A stretch of 41,164 bases of DNA, from assembly GCA_045648205.1 (NCBI GenBank), contig JAZRNM010000019.1, positions 1 through 41,164 of the forward strand. Direction: 5' to 3'. The notes under the pieces were generated by a model that searched no databases, was not told where the DNA came from, and saw only the letters and a list, made by a program, of their open reading frames with translations. The position numbers and the translations under genes were made by a program. Positions 9,090 to 16,954 of this stretch are shown here, in pieces. Positions within the stretch are counted from its first letter, which is position 1; the number at the start of each line of letters is the position of its first letter. Origin of the DNA: SIG440 sp045648205 (lineage in GTDB: Bacteria; Bacillota; Clostridia; Monoglobales; Monoglobaceae).

Positions 9090-9118
9090 AGTATAGCACC
9101 AAATTAAGAAAATTACAA
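9090..9118 (-). promoter_or_regulatory. Promoter of the structured RNA
   Basis: Minus strand TTGTAA (9118-9113), 17-bp spacer, TATACT (9095-9090). The expected start seven bases on, G9083, coincides with the first base of the RNA's closing stem, which supports both predictions. Confidence 0.75.
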
Positions 9119-9143
9119 GAGAAAAATTTCGAAGTTGAAAAAG

Positions 9144-9174
9144 AAAAAACACCAGACATACTGTCTGGTGTTTT
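9144..9174 (-). terminator. Terminator of metY
   Basis: A 13-bp stem (9146-9158 with 9162-9174) and 3-nt loop, with a U-run on the minus strand, 12 nt beyond the metY stop. It separates metY from the structured RNA gene. Confidence 0.85.
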
Positions 9175-9186
9175 GTGGAAATTTCA

Positions 9187-10458
9187 TTATTTAACCTGGT
9201 CAAGTGCCTGCTGAATGTCTTCGATGATATCCTCGACATTTTCAATGCCAACAGAAAATCTGATGAGGTCAGGTGTCACACCTGCTGCCTCCAGCTCTGC
9301 GTCATTGAGCTGTCTGTGGGTGTGGCTTGCAGGGTGAAGAACCGAGGTTCTTGCATCGGCAACGTGTGTCACGATTGCTGCAAGCTTCAGGCTGTCCATA
9401 AACTTAACTGCCGCATCTCTGCCACCCTTGACACCAAAGGAAATTACACCGCAAGAGCCATTGGGCAGATATTTCTTTGCCACGTCATAATATTTGTCAC
9501 CTTCAAGTCCGCAATACTTAACCCAGGAAATCTTGTCATTCTTGCTGAGGTATTCTGCAACCGCCTGTGCATTGCTGCAATGACGTTCCATTCTGAGCGG
9601 AAGTGTTTCAAGACCGAGGTTGAGAAGAAATGCGTTGTGTGGTGACGGAATTGAACCAAGGTCACGCATAACCTGAGCTGTTGCCTTTGTGATGTATGCT
9701 GCCTTGCCGAATTTCTCTGTGTAGGTAATTCCGTGATAGCTTGCATCGGGAGTTGTGAGTCCGGGGAACTTTCCGCTTGCCTCCCAGTCAAAATTACCGC
9801 TGTCAACAATCGCACCGCCAACCTGAGTTGCGTGTCCGTCCATATACTTGGTGGTGGAATGAACAACAATGTCTGCTCCCCATTCAAAGGGACGGCAGTT
9901 TATTGGTGTTGCAAAGGTGTTGTCGATGATGAGAGGAACCCCATGTGAATGGGCAATGTTTGCCCATTTTTCAATGTCAAGAACAACCAAAGCGGGGTTC
10001 GCAATTGTTTCACCGAACATCGCCTTGGTGTTTTCGCGAAATGCTCCGTTTAAGGTCTCCTCGTCTGCATCAGGATCCACAAATGTAACCTCAATGCCGA
10101 GCTTTTTCATTGTCACGCCAAAGAGGTTGAATGTTCCGCCATAAACTGATGACGAACAAACAAAGTGGTCGCCCGCCTCACATATATTAAAAATTGAATA
10201 GAAGCACGCCGCCTGACCGGATGAAGTCAGCATTGCTGCAACACCACCCTCAAGGTCTGCAATTTTTGCCGCAACAGCATCGTTGGTGGGGTTTGCAAGG
10301 CGGGTGTAAAAATATCCGCTTTCTTCAAGGTCAAACAGCTTTCCCATCTGTTCTGTTGAGCTGTATTTCCATGTTGTGCTCTGATATATTGGGAGAACTC
10401 GGGGTTCGCCGTTTTCGGGAGTGTATCCCGACTGAATGCATTTTGTCTCTATTCTCAT
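9187..10458 (-). CDS. metY: O-acetylhomoserine sulfhydrylase (Cys/Met metabolism PLP enzyme)
   Basis: PLP enzyme that makes homocysteine from O-acetylhomoserine and sulfide, the direct sulfhydrylation route to methionine. The 423-residue product shows the Cys/Met fold: SSGQAA in the cofactor site, DNTFATP with its aspartate, and the PLP lysine in STTKYMDGHA; the C-terminal SVGIENVEDI is also typical. The length and the insert after the lysine fit MetY better than MetB/MetC. An upstream in-frame extension to 10518 exists, but GGAGG lies 8 nt before the ATG at 10458, so that is the start. It has its own promoter and terminator and appears monocistronic; no SAM riboswitch was seen in the short leader. 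Confidence 0.93.
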   Translation of the reverse strand: MRIETKCIQSGYTPENGEPRVLPIYQSTTWKYSSTEQMGKLFDLEESGYFYTRLANPTNDAVAAKIADLEGGVAAMLTSSGQAACFYSIFNICEAGDHFVCSSSVYGGTFNLFGVTMKKLGIEVTFVDPDADEETLNGAFRENTKAMFGETIANPALVVLDIEKWANIAHSHGVPLIIDNTFATPINCRPFEWGADIVVHSTTKYMDGHATQVGGAIVDSGNFDWEASGKFPGLTTPDASYHGITYTEKFGKAAYITKATAQVMRDLGSIPSPHNAFLLNLGLETLPLRMERHCSNAQAVAEYLSKNDKISWVKYCGLEGDKYYDVAKKYLPNGSCGVISFGVKGGRDAAVKFMDSLKLAAIVTHVADARTSVLHPASHTHRQLNDAELEAAGVTPDLIRFSVGIENVEDIIEDIQQALDQVK

Positions 10459-10489
10459 TTGTGATGCCTCCAAACTACATAATAAGAAT

Positions 10490-10518
10490 ATTTTACCCTT
10501 AATATATAAAAAAGTCAA
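10490..10518 (-). promoter_or_regulatory. Promoter of metY
   Basis: Minus strand TTGACT (10518-10513), 17-bp spacer, TAAAAT (10495-10490). The start would lie about 25 nt before the metY start codon, leaving no room for a riboswitch or T-box. Confidence 0.75.
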
Positions 10519-10563
10519 GAAAAACTATGGTCAAACAGCAAAATTTGTGTTACAATGAACTCA

Positions 10564-11016
10564 TCAGGGGGCACTTACGATATTTGAGGTTTCGGTTATG
10601 GCGTGCATAAATCCGTTGATTTCGGCAGATGAAATTTCACCGCCGATAATGGTGTTTTCAAAGACGAAAACTCCTGCAACCACCTGGGAACTCTCTGAGT
10701 TTGCATGGTTCAGCACCTTGTAGGTATAGCGGACAACCTTTTTGCCCTTGAAATCCTCAAAGTGAAACCCCGAATTCTTCTGAACGGCATTATAGGTTTC
10801 ATAAACTGCGTCAAACTCGGTGGGAATGGTCAGATGAGTTATTTCCATCGGGGTAGCTTCGATTTTCCACCCTAGGCCCTCAATATATTCCACAATCATC
10901 TTGTTGGTTGAATTATCTATGCTGAAAAGACCAATTATCACCATAAGCAGCACCACCCCAAAGGCTATTGTTGCAAGAATGTACCTGTATTTTCTTATTG
11001 CGTTGCTTATAACCAT
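10564..11016 (-). CDS. Membrane-anchored DUF4830-like protein
   Basis: 150 residues. A basic N-terminus is followed by one hydrophobic helix at about residues 12-32, so the rest is probably outside the membrane. The soluble part (GLGWKIEATP, IPTEFDAVYETYNAVQK, GKKVVRYTYKV, IIGGEISSAEINGFMH) resembles the DUF4830 family of Firmicutes extracytoplasmic proteins; the role is unknown. GGGGAGG lies 6 nt before the ATG. It is divergent from the pseudouridine synthase and upstream of metY, which has its own promoter. Family call is from memory of the motif pattern, not a search. Confidence 0.65.
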   Translation of the reverse strand: MVISNAIRKYRYILATIAFGVVLLMVIIGLFSIDNSTNKMIVEYIEGLGWKIEATPMEITHLTIPTEFDAVYETYNAVQKNSGFHFEDFKGKKVVRYTYKVLNHANSESSQVVAGVFVFENTIIGGEISSAEINGFMHAITETSNIVSAP

Positions 11017-11092
11017 AGAATGCCTCCCCTAAATGACGGCTTTTTATCTAATATATGAAAAATTTAGAAATTTATTCAAGGAGATTTGTGCT

Positions 11093-11821
11093 ATGCGACT
11101 TGACCGATTTTTGGCAGAATGCGGCATTGGAACCCGAACCGAAGTGAAAAAGCTTATCCGTTCAGGTGCTGTGTCGGTTAACGGTGAAAAAATCGCCAAA
11201 GGCGATGTCCATATTGCAGAGGAAACCGACGTTGTTGCCGTTTGGGGAGAGAGCGTTGTTTACAAAAAGTTTGTTTATCTTATGCTGAATAAGCCTCAGG
11301 GCTATATCTCTTCCACCCGTGACGGGAAAATGCCGACGGTTATGGAGCTTGTTCCTGATGAATACAGACATTTTGAGACGTTTCCTGTGGGCAGGTTGGA
11401 TATTGACACCGAAGGCTTCTTGCTTCTCACCAATGACGGAGATTTGGCGCATCGGCTTTTGTCGCCAAAAAAACATATACCCAAAACATATGTGGCACTT
11501 CTTGAAAAGTGTGTAACCGATGAAGACATCAAAGCCTTCGAAAAAGGAGTTATCCTTGATGACGGATATGAAACAATGCCTGCAAAACTCAAAGCATTGA
11601 CAAAAGAAGCGCCATATTACGGAGAAATAATCATAAACGAAGGGAAGTTCCATCAGGTCAAGCGGATGTTCGAGGCGGTGGGAAATCGGGTTATTTTTCT
11701 GAAACGCACAAAAATGAACAACCTTTCCCTTGACGAGTCTCTGCCTTTGGGTGCGATTCGGGAACTGACCGATGACGAAATGGCACTCCTTGTGCCCGAT
11801 GAAAACAGAAAGAAGGATTGA
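11093..11821 (+). CDS. RsuA/RluB-family pseudouridine synthase
   Basis: Converts a specific uridine in rRNA to pseudouridine. The 242-residue product begins with an S4 RNA-binding domain (MRLDRFLAECG to about residue 45) followed by the catalytic domain, with the active Asp103 in GRLDIDTEGFLLLTNDG and the later KTY segment. Length and domain order fit the small RsuA/RluB/RluE/RluF group; which rRNA site it modifies cannot be told, though the short PVGRLDIDTEG context is RsuA-like. An upstream in-frame extension is rejected because AAGGAG lies 9 nt before the ATG at 11093. The next gene starts 2 nt after its stop. Confidence 0.92.
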   Translation: MRLDRFLAECGIGTRTEVKKLIRSGAVSVNGEKIAKGDVHIAEETDVVAVWGESVVYKKFVYLMLNKPQGYISSTRDGKMPTVMELVPDEYRHFETFPVGRLDIDTEGFLLLTNDGDLAHRLLSPKKHIPKTYVALLEKCVTDEDIKAFEKGVILDDGYETMPAKLKALTKEAPYYGEIIINEGKFHQVKRMFEAVGNRVIFLKRTKMNNLSLDESLPLGAIRELTDDEMALLVPDENRKKD

Positions 11822-11823
11822 GA

Positions 11824-12693
11824 ATGATAAAAAATTATATACCGAGAGTGGTTGCGGTTAATGACCTTTCGGGGTTCTGCCGTGTGTCACTCACTGAATC
11901 AATTTCCATTCTGTCCTCAATGGGAGTTGAGGTCTGCCCCATTCCAACAGCGGTGTTGTCAACGCACACTTATCATTTTGAAGACTATACCTTTTGTGAT
12001 TTGACCGATGAAATGCCGAAAATTCTCAGGCATTGGCAGGAACTTGACATAAAGTTTGACGGGATTTGCACCGGATATATGGGAAGCTCAAGGCAGATTG
12101 ACATTCTGTCTGAATTCATCAGGGCTGAAAAGGGCAAAGATTTTCTGACAGTTATTGACCCCGTTCTTGGTGACAATGTTCTGTCCGATGCGGAAACGGT
12201 TTATTATGACAGAATGAACGACCTTCTTTGTTCAATGAAGAAATTTGTGGGGCTTGCCGATGTTATAACCCCCAACCTCACCGAGGCTTGTCTGCTTCTT
12301 GGCAGGGAATACCCCAAGAGGGCAGTTTCAGAAGCGGAGCTTTCTGAAATAATGGAGGAGCTTTCCACGCTTGGACCCCAAAAGATTGCCGTGACCTCTG
12401 TTATGACCGACAAAAACAAAATGTGCGTGGGAGTTCTTGACAAAACCCAAAATGCCACCGCATTCCTGGACTGCGGCTATGTTGACCGGCCTTTCCACGG
12501 CACAGGTGACATTTTTGCAGCGGTGCTGACAGGCGGTCTGCTTCGCGGGAAAACAATGGTTGAGGCATCAAAGCTGGCTGTGGATTTCATAAAGGAGGCA
12601 ATTTCCGAAACCCTGAAACACGAAGAAATCAAAATTGAGCACGGAGCCATTTTTGAACCGATTATGGCAAAATTCTTTAGTAAAAATCTTTAA
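11824..12693 (+). CDS. Pyridoxamine kinase-like protein (ribokinase fold)
   Basis: Probably phosphorylates pyridoxal, pyridoxine or pyridoxamine in the vitamin B6 salvage pathway. The 289-residue product has the PdxK/PdxY features: N-terminal NDLSGFCRVSL, STHT near residue 45, VIDPVLGD, ITPNLTEACLLLG, and the anion-hole GTGD with the catalytic Asp in FHGTGDIFAAVLTGGLL. AAGGA is 6 nt before the ATG at 11824; a TTG at 11818 overlaps the previous stop and is less likely. Cotranscribed with the pseudouridine synthase. The distinction between pyridoxal and pyridoxamine kinase is not resolvable here. Confidence 0.85.
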   Translation: MIKNYIPRVVAVNDLSGFCRVSLTESISILSSMGVEVCPIPTAVLSTHTYHFEDYTFCDLTDEMPKILRHWQELDIKFDGICTGYMGSSRQIDILSEFIRAEKGKDFLTVIDPVLGDNVLSDAETVYYDRMNDLLCSMKKFVGLADVITPNLTEACLLLGREYPKRAVSEAELSEIMEELSTLGPQKIAVTSVMTDKNKMCVGVLDKTQNATAFLDCGYVDRPFHGTGDIFAAVLTGGLLRGKTMVEASKLAVDFIKEAISETLKHEEIKIEHGAIFEPIMAKFFSKNL

Positions 12694-12698
12694 TTCTT

Positions 12699-12731
12699 AT
12701 CCCAAGTGACACATTGTCACTTGGGATTTTT
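12699..12731. terminator. Terminator between the kinase gene and ylbJ
   Basis: A 13-bp perfect stem (12699-12711 with 12715-12727), 3-nt loop, then a T-run to 12731. It terminates the plus-strand kinase gene; the stop codon of the convergent ylbJ (12717-12719) is inside the stem. Confidence 0.9.
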
Positions 12732-13805
12732 GTTTGAAAGATAAGTTACAGCAAGCATAAAAAGTCCCAAAACCAAAGCGGTCAAAAGGGCTGTGATTAA
12801 TGATGAAAAAAAGACAGAGGTTGGCGAAAGCTCTGAGGGAATAACTCCCTGCCGGGGCAAAAACACAGATATGGTTGAGGGAACAAATCTGACAATTATG
12901 TTTGTTATAAGCGCCGAAAGCAGACTCTGGAGCGTTTTTCCAAAGACATAGGGGAACAAAGAAATTCCCTTTGGTGTCGAGATTGCGGAAACCTGAAACA
13001 ACACCGAAAGCCCTGAAAAGGCAAGGAAAAACGAAATTAACGAAAGCTTTATGGAGGTGCTTGTTTCAAGTTGCGAAAGCTCATTTATGCCGCCTGTGAT
13101 TTCGGTTATGGAATACAAAATGGGTTTCATCGGAATTGACGGAAGAGTGCTTGTGAAAACTGAAAAAAAGATAACAAAACCGCAGACCTTTAGTGTGGAA
13201 AAAACCGAGCTGTCAATAACACTTCCAAAGGAGATTACGGTTTCTTTTTTTTGGATTTCCGCTGACGGCGGAAGTTCACGGCTGAATTTTCGCTCCTGAG
13301 CCTTGTAGAATCTGAGGAAAAATCCGACGATTACCGCAGACAAAATGTGCGAAATATAAAGACAATAGCCAAGGAACGGGCTTTTGAGGAATGCCGTGCC
13401 CACAACTCCAATGACAAAAAGCGGCCCGGAGTTGTTGCAAAAGGCTGTCATATGCTCCGCCTCGATTTTGGTGCATTGCCCCTTTGAATAAAGGTCGGCT
13501 GCCGTGTATGCCCCCACGGGATAGCCGCTCACAAGACCAAGAAAAAACGCAAGAGCACTGCATCCGGGTAAGTTGAACAGTTTCCGCATAAAGGGTGACA
13601 AAATCCGACTGCAGAGAGCAGAAAACCCCAAAGACGACAAAAGCCCGCTGCAAACAAAAAACGGAAAAAGCGACGGGATTATGGTGTCAAGGCAAAGCTC
13701 GGTTGCTGTTCTTGCCGCCTCAAGAGTGGTTTTGGGGTAAGCCACCAGGAAGATGGTTACATAAAGAACAACACCCAAAAGTGTGTATCTCAAAAACTTT
13801 GACAT
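12717..13805 (-). CDS. ylbJ: Sporulation integral membrane protein YlbJ
   Basis: A polytopic membrane protein, made in the mother cell in B. subtilis and needed for proper spore formation. The 362 residues form about eight hydrophobic helices and contain the nucleoside-recognition Gate domain, with the signature SGYPVGAYTAADLYSKG and the following AFCNNSGPLFVIG loop at about residues 93-135. AAAGGT lies 9 nt before the ATG. The gene is divergent from yqfC, another sporulation gene, with only 95 bp between, and its 3' end lies in the shared terminator. This is one of the strongest signs that the organism forms spores. Confidence 0.88.
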   Translation of the reverse strand: MSKFLRYTLLGVVLYVTIFLVAYPKTTLEAARTATELCLDTIIPSLFPFFVCSGLLSSLGFSALCSRILSPFMRKLFNLPGCSALAFFLGLVSGYPVGAYTAADLYSKGQCTKIEAEHMTAFCNNSGPLFVIGVVGTAFLKSPFLGYCLYISHILSAVIVGFFLRFYKAQERKFSRELPPSAEIQKKETVISFGSVIDSSVFSTLKVCGFVIFFSVFTSTLPSIPMKPILYSITEITGGINELSQLETSTSIKLSLISFFLAFSGLSVLFQVSAISTPKGISLFPYVFGKTLQSLLSALITNIIVRFVPSTISVFLPRQGVIPSELSPTSVFFSSLITALLTALVLGLFMLAVTYLSNKNPK

Positions 13806-13844
13806 TTCAAACAGACCTTTCTTTGACTGGTTGCTACAATATAT

Positions 13845-13873
13845 TCATTAATACAGCAGTTTAGGCATAAACT
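13845..13873 (+). promoter_or_regulatory. Possible sigma-E-type promoter for yqfCD
   Basis: CATAAACT at 13866-13873 fits the mother-cell sigma-E -10 consensus (CATACAmT) at seven of eight positions; the -35 candidate TCATTAA at 13845-13851 fits poorly. In B. subtilis yqfCD is under sigma-E. Treat as tentative. Confidence 0.3.
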
Positions 13874-13900
13874 TTAAGAGGATAAGGCAGGTGACGGATA

Positions 13901-14203
13901 ATGAAAAGGAAAAAGAGTCCGGAGGAACACCCTCCAACACTCAGGGAACGGGCGGCAAGTGTTCTTGATGCGTCAAAGGAAATAGTCCTTGACGTGCCCA
14001 AGATTGTGCTCCTTGGTAACCGCGAGGCAGTGATTGAAAACTACAAGGCAATTTCGGATTACACAGGCGAGAGAATTTGTGTTGAGTCAAACCCTGTGGG
14101 GATGCGAATTGCTGGCAATAATCTGGAAATCAGGAGCATTACCCGTGAAACCCTTTTCGTAACGGGGAAAATAGAAAAGATTGAGTTCGGGAAAGAGGGG
14201 TAG
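13901..14203 (+). CDS. yqfC: Sporulation protein YqfC (YabP/YqfC family)
   Basis: 100 residues, cytoplasmic. The block EIVLDVPKIVLLGNREAVIENYKAI followed by NNLEIRSITRETLFVTGKIEKIEF is the YabP/YqfC signature. Its partner yqfD follows 5 nt after its stop, the same pairing as in most spore-formers, and phoH-ybeY-era follow. AGGTGA is 6 nt before the ATG. Its molecular role in the mother cell is not established. Confidence 0.9.
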   Translation: MKRKKSPEEHPPTLRERAASVLDASKEIVLDVPKIVLLGNREAVIENYKAISDYTGERICVESNPVGMRIAGNNLEIRSITRETLFVTGKIEKIEFGKEG

Positions 14204-14208
14204 GCACA

Positions 14209-15426
14209 ATGTCCATAGAACGGATCGCAGGATACATAAGAGGATACGTTGTGTTTTGTGCCGAGGGCTTTTTTTGTGAGAGATTTTTGAATATTTGTAT
14301 GCGACGGGGAATTTTTCTCTGGAATGTGCGAAAAATCGGGAGCTGCCGGATGTGTGCCTGCATTGGGATAAGCGATTTTCACCAGCTGCGTGAAATTGCA
14401 AGAAAAACCAGGACAAAGGTCTCAATCACAAAACGCTCTGGACTCCCATTCCTTTTTCACCGCTACCGAAAACGCAGAGCGGCGCTTGTGGGAGTTTTGC
14501 TCTTTCTTGCCCTTTTGTGGTACCTGACAACCCATATTATGGGTATTGATATCGTGGGGAATGAGCGTGTCGCAACGGAGAGTCTTTTGTCGGGATTGAA
14601 GGAATTCGGGCTTTATCACGGTGCTTCGGTGAGAAAAATAGACGATAAGCTGATAAAAAATCAGATGATGACCGAATTCGATGAAATTGCCTGGATTGGC
14701 GTAAATATCAAGGGCTCACGGGCATATATCGAGGTGAAAGAACGCCTTGACACCAAGGTGGCGCTTGACGGGGATGTTCCCTGCGATATAGTGGCATCAA
14801 GAGACGGGCTAATCAAGCTTTTAGAGGTCAAAGAGGGCTTGACGGTGGTGAAACCAAATCAGCTGGTGGAAAAGGGCGATTTGCTTGTCAGCGGAGTTAT
14901 CGACAGCGAAAAGCAGGGAATGAGATATGTTCATTCCTTTGGCGAAGTATTTGCCGAAACCTCTTACAAAAAAGTTCGTGAATATCCCTTTGAATACATT
15001 GAGAAAATATACACGGGGCAGAAAAAGAACAGATACCGCTTTTCTGTGCTAGGCAAGGAATTCAGGCTGTTTCTGAAACAAAGTCAGCCTTTTGAATATT
15101 GTGACAAAGAGGACGAAAATCGGGAATATAAAGCCCCATTTTCTTTCGTGCCGTCTCTCTTTGTGCAAAAGGAAAGCTTTTCGGAATATGTTCCTGAGAA
15201 AAAGTCGCGAAATCTTGAAGAAACTCTGAAACTTGCAGGCGAGGAACTTTCTGCAGAAATTGAAAAGGAAATTCCGCCAAAGGCAGAGGTTCTGGACAAA
15301 TCTGTCACCTACACCGAATTGGGCAAAAAGGGGATTTCTGTGACCGTGGAAGTTCGTTGCCGTGAGGACATCGCAACCCAAAGAATTATTGACAAAATCG
15401 AGGTTTTGGGGTATGATGTAAAGTAG
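14209..15426 (+). CDS. yqfD: Sporulation membrane protein YqfD
   Basis: 405 residues: an N-terminal cytoplasmic domain rich in Cys and Arg (MRRGIFLWNVRKIG is a family block), one membrane helix at about residues 93-110 (ALVGVLLFLALLWYLTTHI), then a large extracytoplasmic region with the GIDIVGN start and WIGVNIKGSRAYIEVKE motif. In B. subtilis yqfD is required for efficient sporulation. GAGGGG is upstream of the ATG, and the gene is tightly coupled to yqfC. Full-length and uninterrupted. Confidence 0.9.
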   Translation: MSIERIAGYIRGYVVFCAEGFFCERFLNICMRRGIFLWNVRKIGSCRMCACIGISDFHQLREIARKTRTKVSITKRSGLPFLFHRYRKRRAALVGVLLFLALLWYLTTHIMGIDIVGNERVATESLLSGLKEFGLYHGASVRKIDDKLIKNQMMTEFDEIAWIGVNIKGSRAYIEVKERLDTKVALDGDVPCDIVASRDGLIKLLEVKEGLTVVKPNQLVEKGDLLVSGVIDSEKQGMRYVHSFGEVFAETSYKKVREYPFEYIEKIYTGQKKNRYRFSVLGKEFRLFLKQSQPFEYCDKEDENREYKAPFSFVPSLFVQKESFSEYVPEKKSRNLEETLKLAGEELSAEIEKEIPPKAEVLDKSVTYTELGKKGISVTVEVRCREDIATQRIIDKIEVLGYDVK

Positions 15427-15461
15427 GAATAAGTATTCTTCAGAAGGGAAACCAAAGCAAT

Positions 15462-16475
15462 ATGGAAAGACACATCGAAGTTGAAAAAATGGAATTGCTG
15501 ATTAATCTTTTCGGCAGTTTTGATGAAAATATAAGACTCATTGAAAAGACCTTTGACGTTGCAATCATCAACCGTGGTTCTGAAATCAAGGTTGGCGGTG
15601 AACCCAGTATGGTTGACAAGGCAACAAGGGTAATTAACAATCTTCTTGCAATGGCACACAACGGCACAGCCCTGGGCGAGCAGGAAGTCCGGTATGTTAT
15701 GTCCCAGATTGAAGAGGGAAACGAGGAAGAACTGACCACCCTGGGACAGGATTGTGTTTGCATAACTTCACGGGGGACTCCAATCAGGGCGAAAACCCTG
15801 GGACAGAAGAAATATATTTCAATGATAGAGAAAAACTCCATTGTCTTCGGCATAGGCCCTGCCGGAACGGGAAAGACCTATCTTGCGGTTGCAATGGCAG
15901 TTAAGGCATTTAAAAACAAAGAGGTTAACAAAATCATTCTCACCCGTCCCGCCGTTGAAGCCGGCGAGTCTTTAGGCTTTCTCCCCGGTGATATGCAGGA
16001 AAAGGTGGACCCATATCTGAGACCGCTTTATGATGCTTTGGGGGATATGATGGGTGGAGAAGCTTTTCACAAAAATGTGGAGAGAGGTCTCATTGAGGTG
16101 GCACCACTTGCTTATATGCGCGGAAGAACCCTTGATGATGCGTTCATCATTCTTGACGAGGCACAGAACACCACACCTGAACAAATGAAAATGTTCCTCA
16201 CCCGAATGGGATTTTCTTCAAAAATAGTGGTGACGGGCGACATAACGCAGATTGACCTTCCCGGAAACAAGAAGTCGGGACTTCGGGATGCGGAGATTGT
16301 CCTCAAAAATGTTGAGGGAATTGAATTTATGTATCTCAGCGAGGCGGACGTTGTGAGACATCCATTGGTTCAGAAAATTGTCAAAGCATATGAAAAAAAG
16401 ACTCTTGAACGTGAAAGAGCCTCAAAAAATAACAGCAGAGGACGACGTGGAAATGAAGGTAGCAATCAGAAATAA
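15462..16475 (+). CDS. phoH: PhoH-like ATPase
   Basis: A 337-residue P-loop protein of the PhoH/YbeZ family, with an RNA-binding-like N-terminal domain, Walker A GPAGTGKT at residues 132-139 and Walker B FIILDEAQN; TGDITQIDLP is a further helicase-like motif. It is thought to act on RNA together with YbeY, whose gene overlaps its end by 23 nt. The C-terminus ends in a basic, low-complexity stretch that is read through the ybeY start. AGAAGGG lies somewhat far (about 13 nt) from the ATG. Confidence 0.93.
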   Translation: MERHIEVEKMELLINLFGSFDENIRLIEKTFDVAIINRGSEIKVGGEPSMVDKATRVINNLLAMAHNGTALGEQEVRYVMSQIEEGNEEELTTLGQDCVCITSRGTPIRAKTLGQKKYISMIEKNSIVFGIGPAGTGKTYLAVAMAVKAFKNKEVNKIILTRPAVEAGESLGFLPGDMQEKVDPYLRPLYDALGDMMGGEAFHKNVERGLIEVAPLAYMRGRTLDDAFIILDEAQNTTPEQMKMFLTRMGFSSKIVVTGDITQIDLPGNKKSGLRDAEIVLKNVEGIEFMYLSEADVVRHPLVQKIVKAYEKKTLERERASKNNSRGRRGNEGSNQK

Positions 16476-16938
16476 TCAAAAGAAATTCAAAGTCACAAAG
16501 GAAATCCGTGATTTGGTGAGGCTCGCGGTGAAGTCAGCTCTTGAGTATATGGAGTTCGGCACCAAGGCAGAAATCAGCCTTATGTTCACCGACGACGAGG
16601 AAATACGTGAGCTGAACCGCGAACACCGAAACATTGCCCGCGCCACAGACGTGCTGTCCTTTCCCCTTCTTGAATATGACGAAGACGGAAACATCATTGA
16701 GGAATATATGGACTTTAACCCTGACGGGGAGATGTTTTTGGGTGACATTGTAATTTCTCTGGAGCGGGCATGGGCACAAGCCATAGAATATGGCCATTCG
16801 TTTGAACGTGAAATTGGTTTTCTGACGGTTCACTCAATGCTCCACTTGTTTGGATATGACCATATGACCCCTGAAGACGAGGAAGAAATGTTTGGCTATC
16901 AGGAGGATATTCTTAAGTCTATGGGGCTTTTGAGATAA
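16453..16938 (+). CDS. ybeY: Endoribonuclease YbeY
   Basis: Zinc-dependent RNase involved in 16S rRNA 3' maturation and ribosome quality control. The 161-residue product has the metal-binding triad His127, His131 and His137 in HSMLHLFGYDH, and the central RATDVLSFP motif. The start at 16453, inside the end of phoH, gives the expected family length; AGAGGA lies 10 nt upstream. A longer in-frame extension to 16378 would lie wholly inside phoH and has no ribosome site. Order phoH-ybeY-era is the classic arrangement. Confidence 0.93.
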   Translation: MKVAIRNNQKKFKVTKEIRDLVRLAVKSALEYMEFGTKAEISLMFTDDEEIRELNREHRNIARATDVLSFPLLEYDEDGNIIEEYMDFNPDGEMFLGDIVISLERAWAQAIEYGHSFEREIGFLTVHSMLHLFGYDHMTPEDEEEMFGYQEDILKSMGLLR

Positions 16939-16954
16939 CAAAGGAGAAAAGCAA

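Noticed and set aside
9175..9645. 156-residue plus-strand ORF
   Set aside because: Antisense to metY, no ribosome site and Cys/Ser-rich shadow composition.
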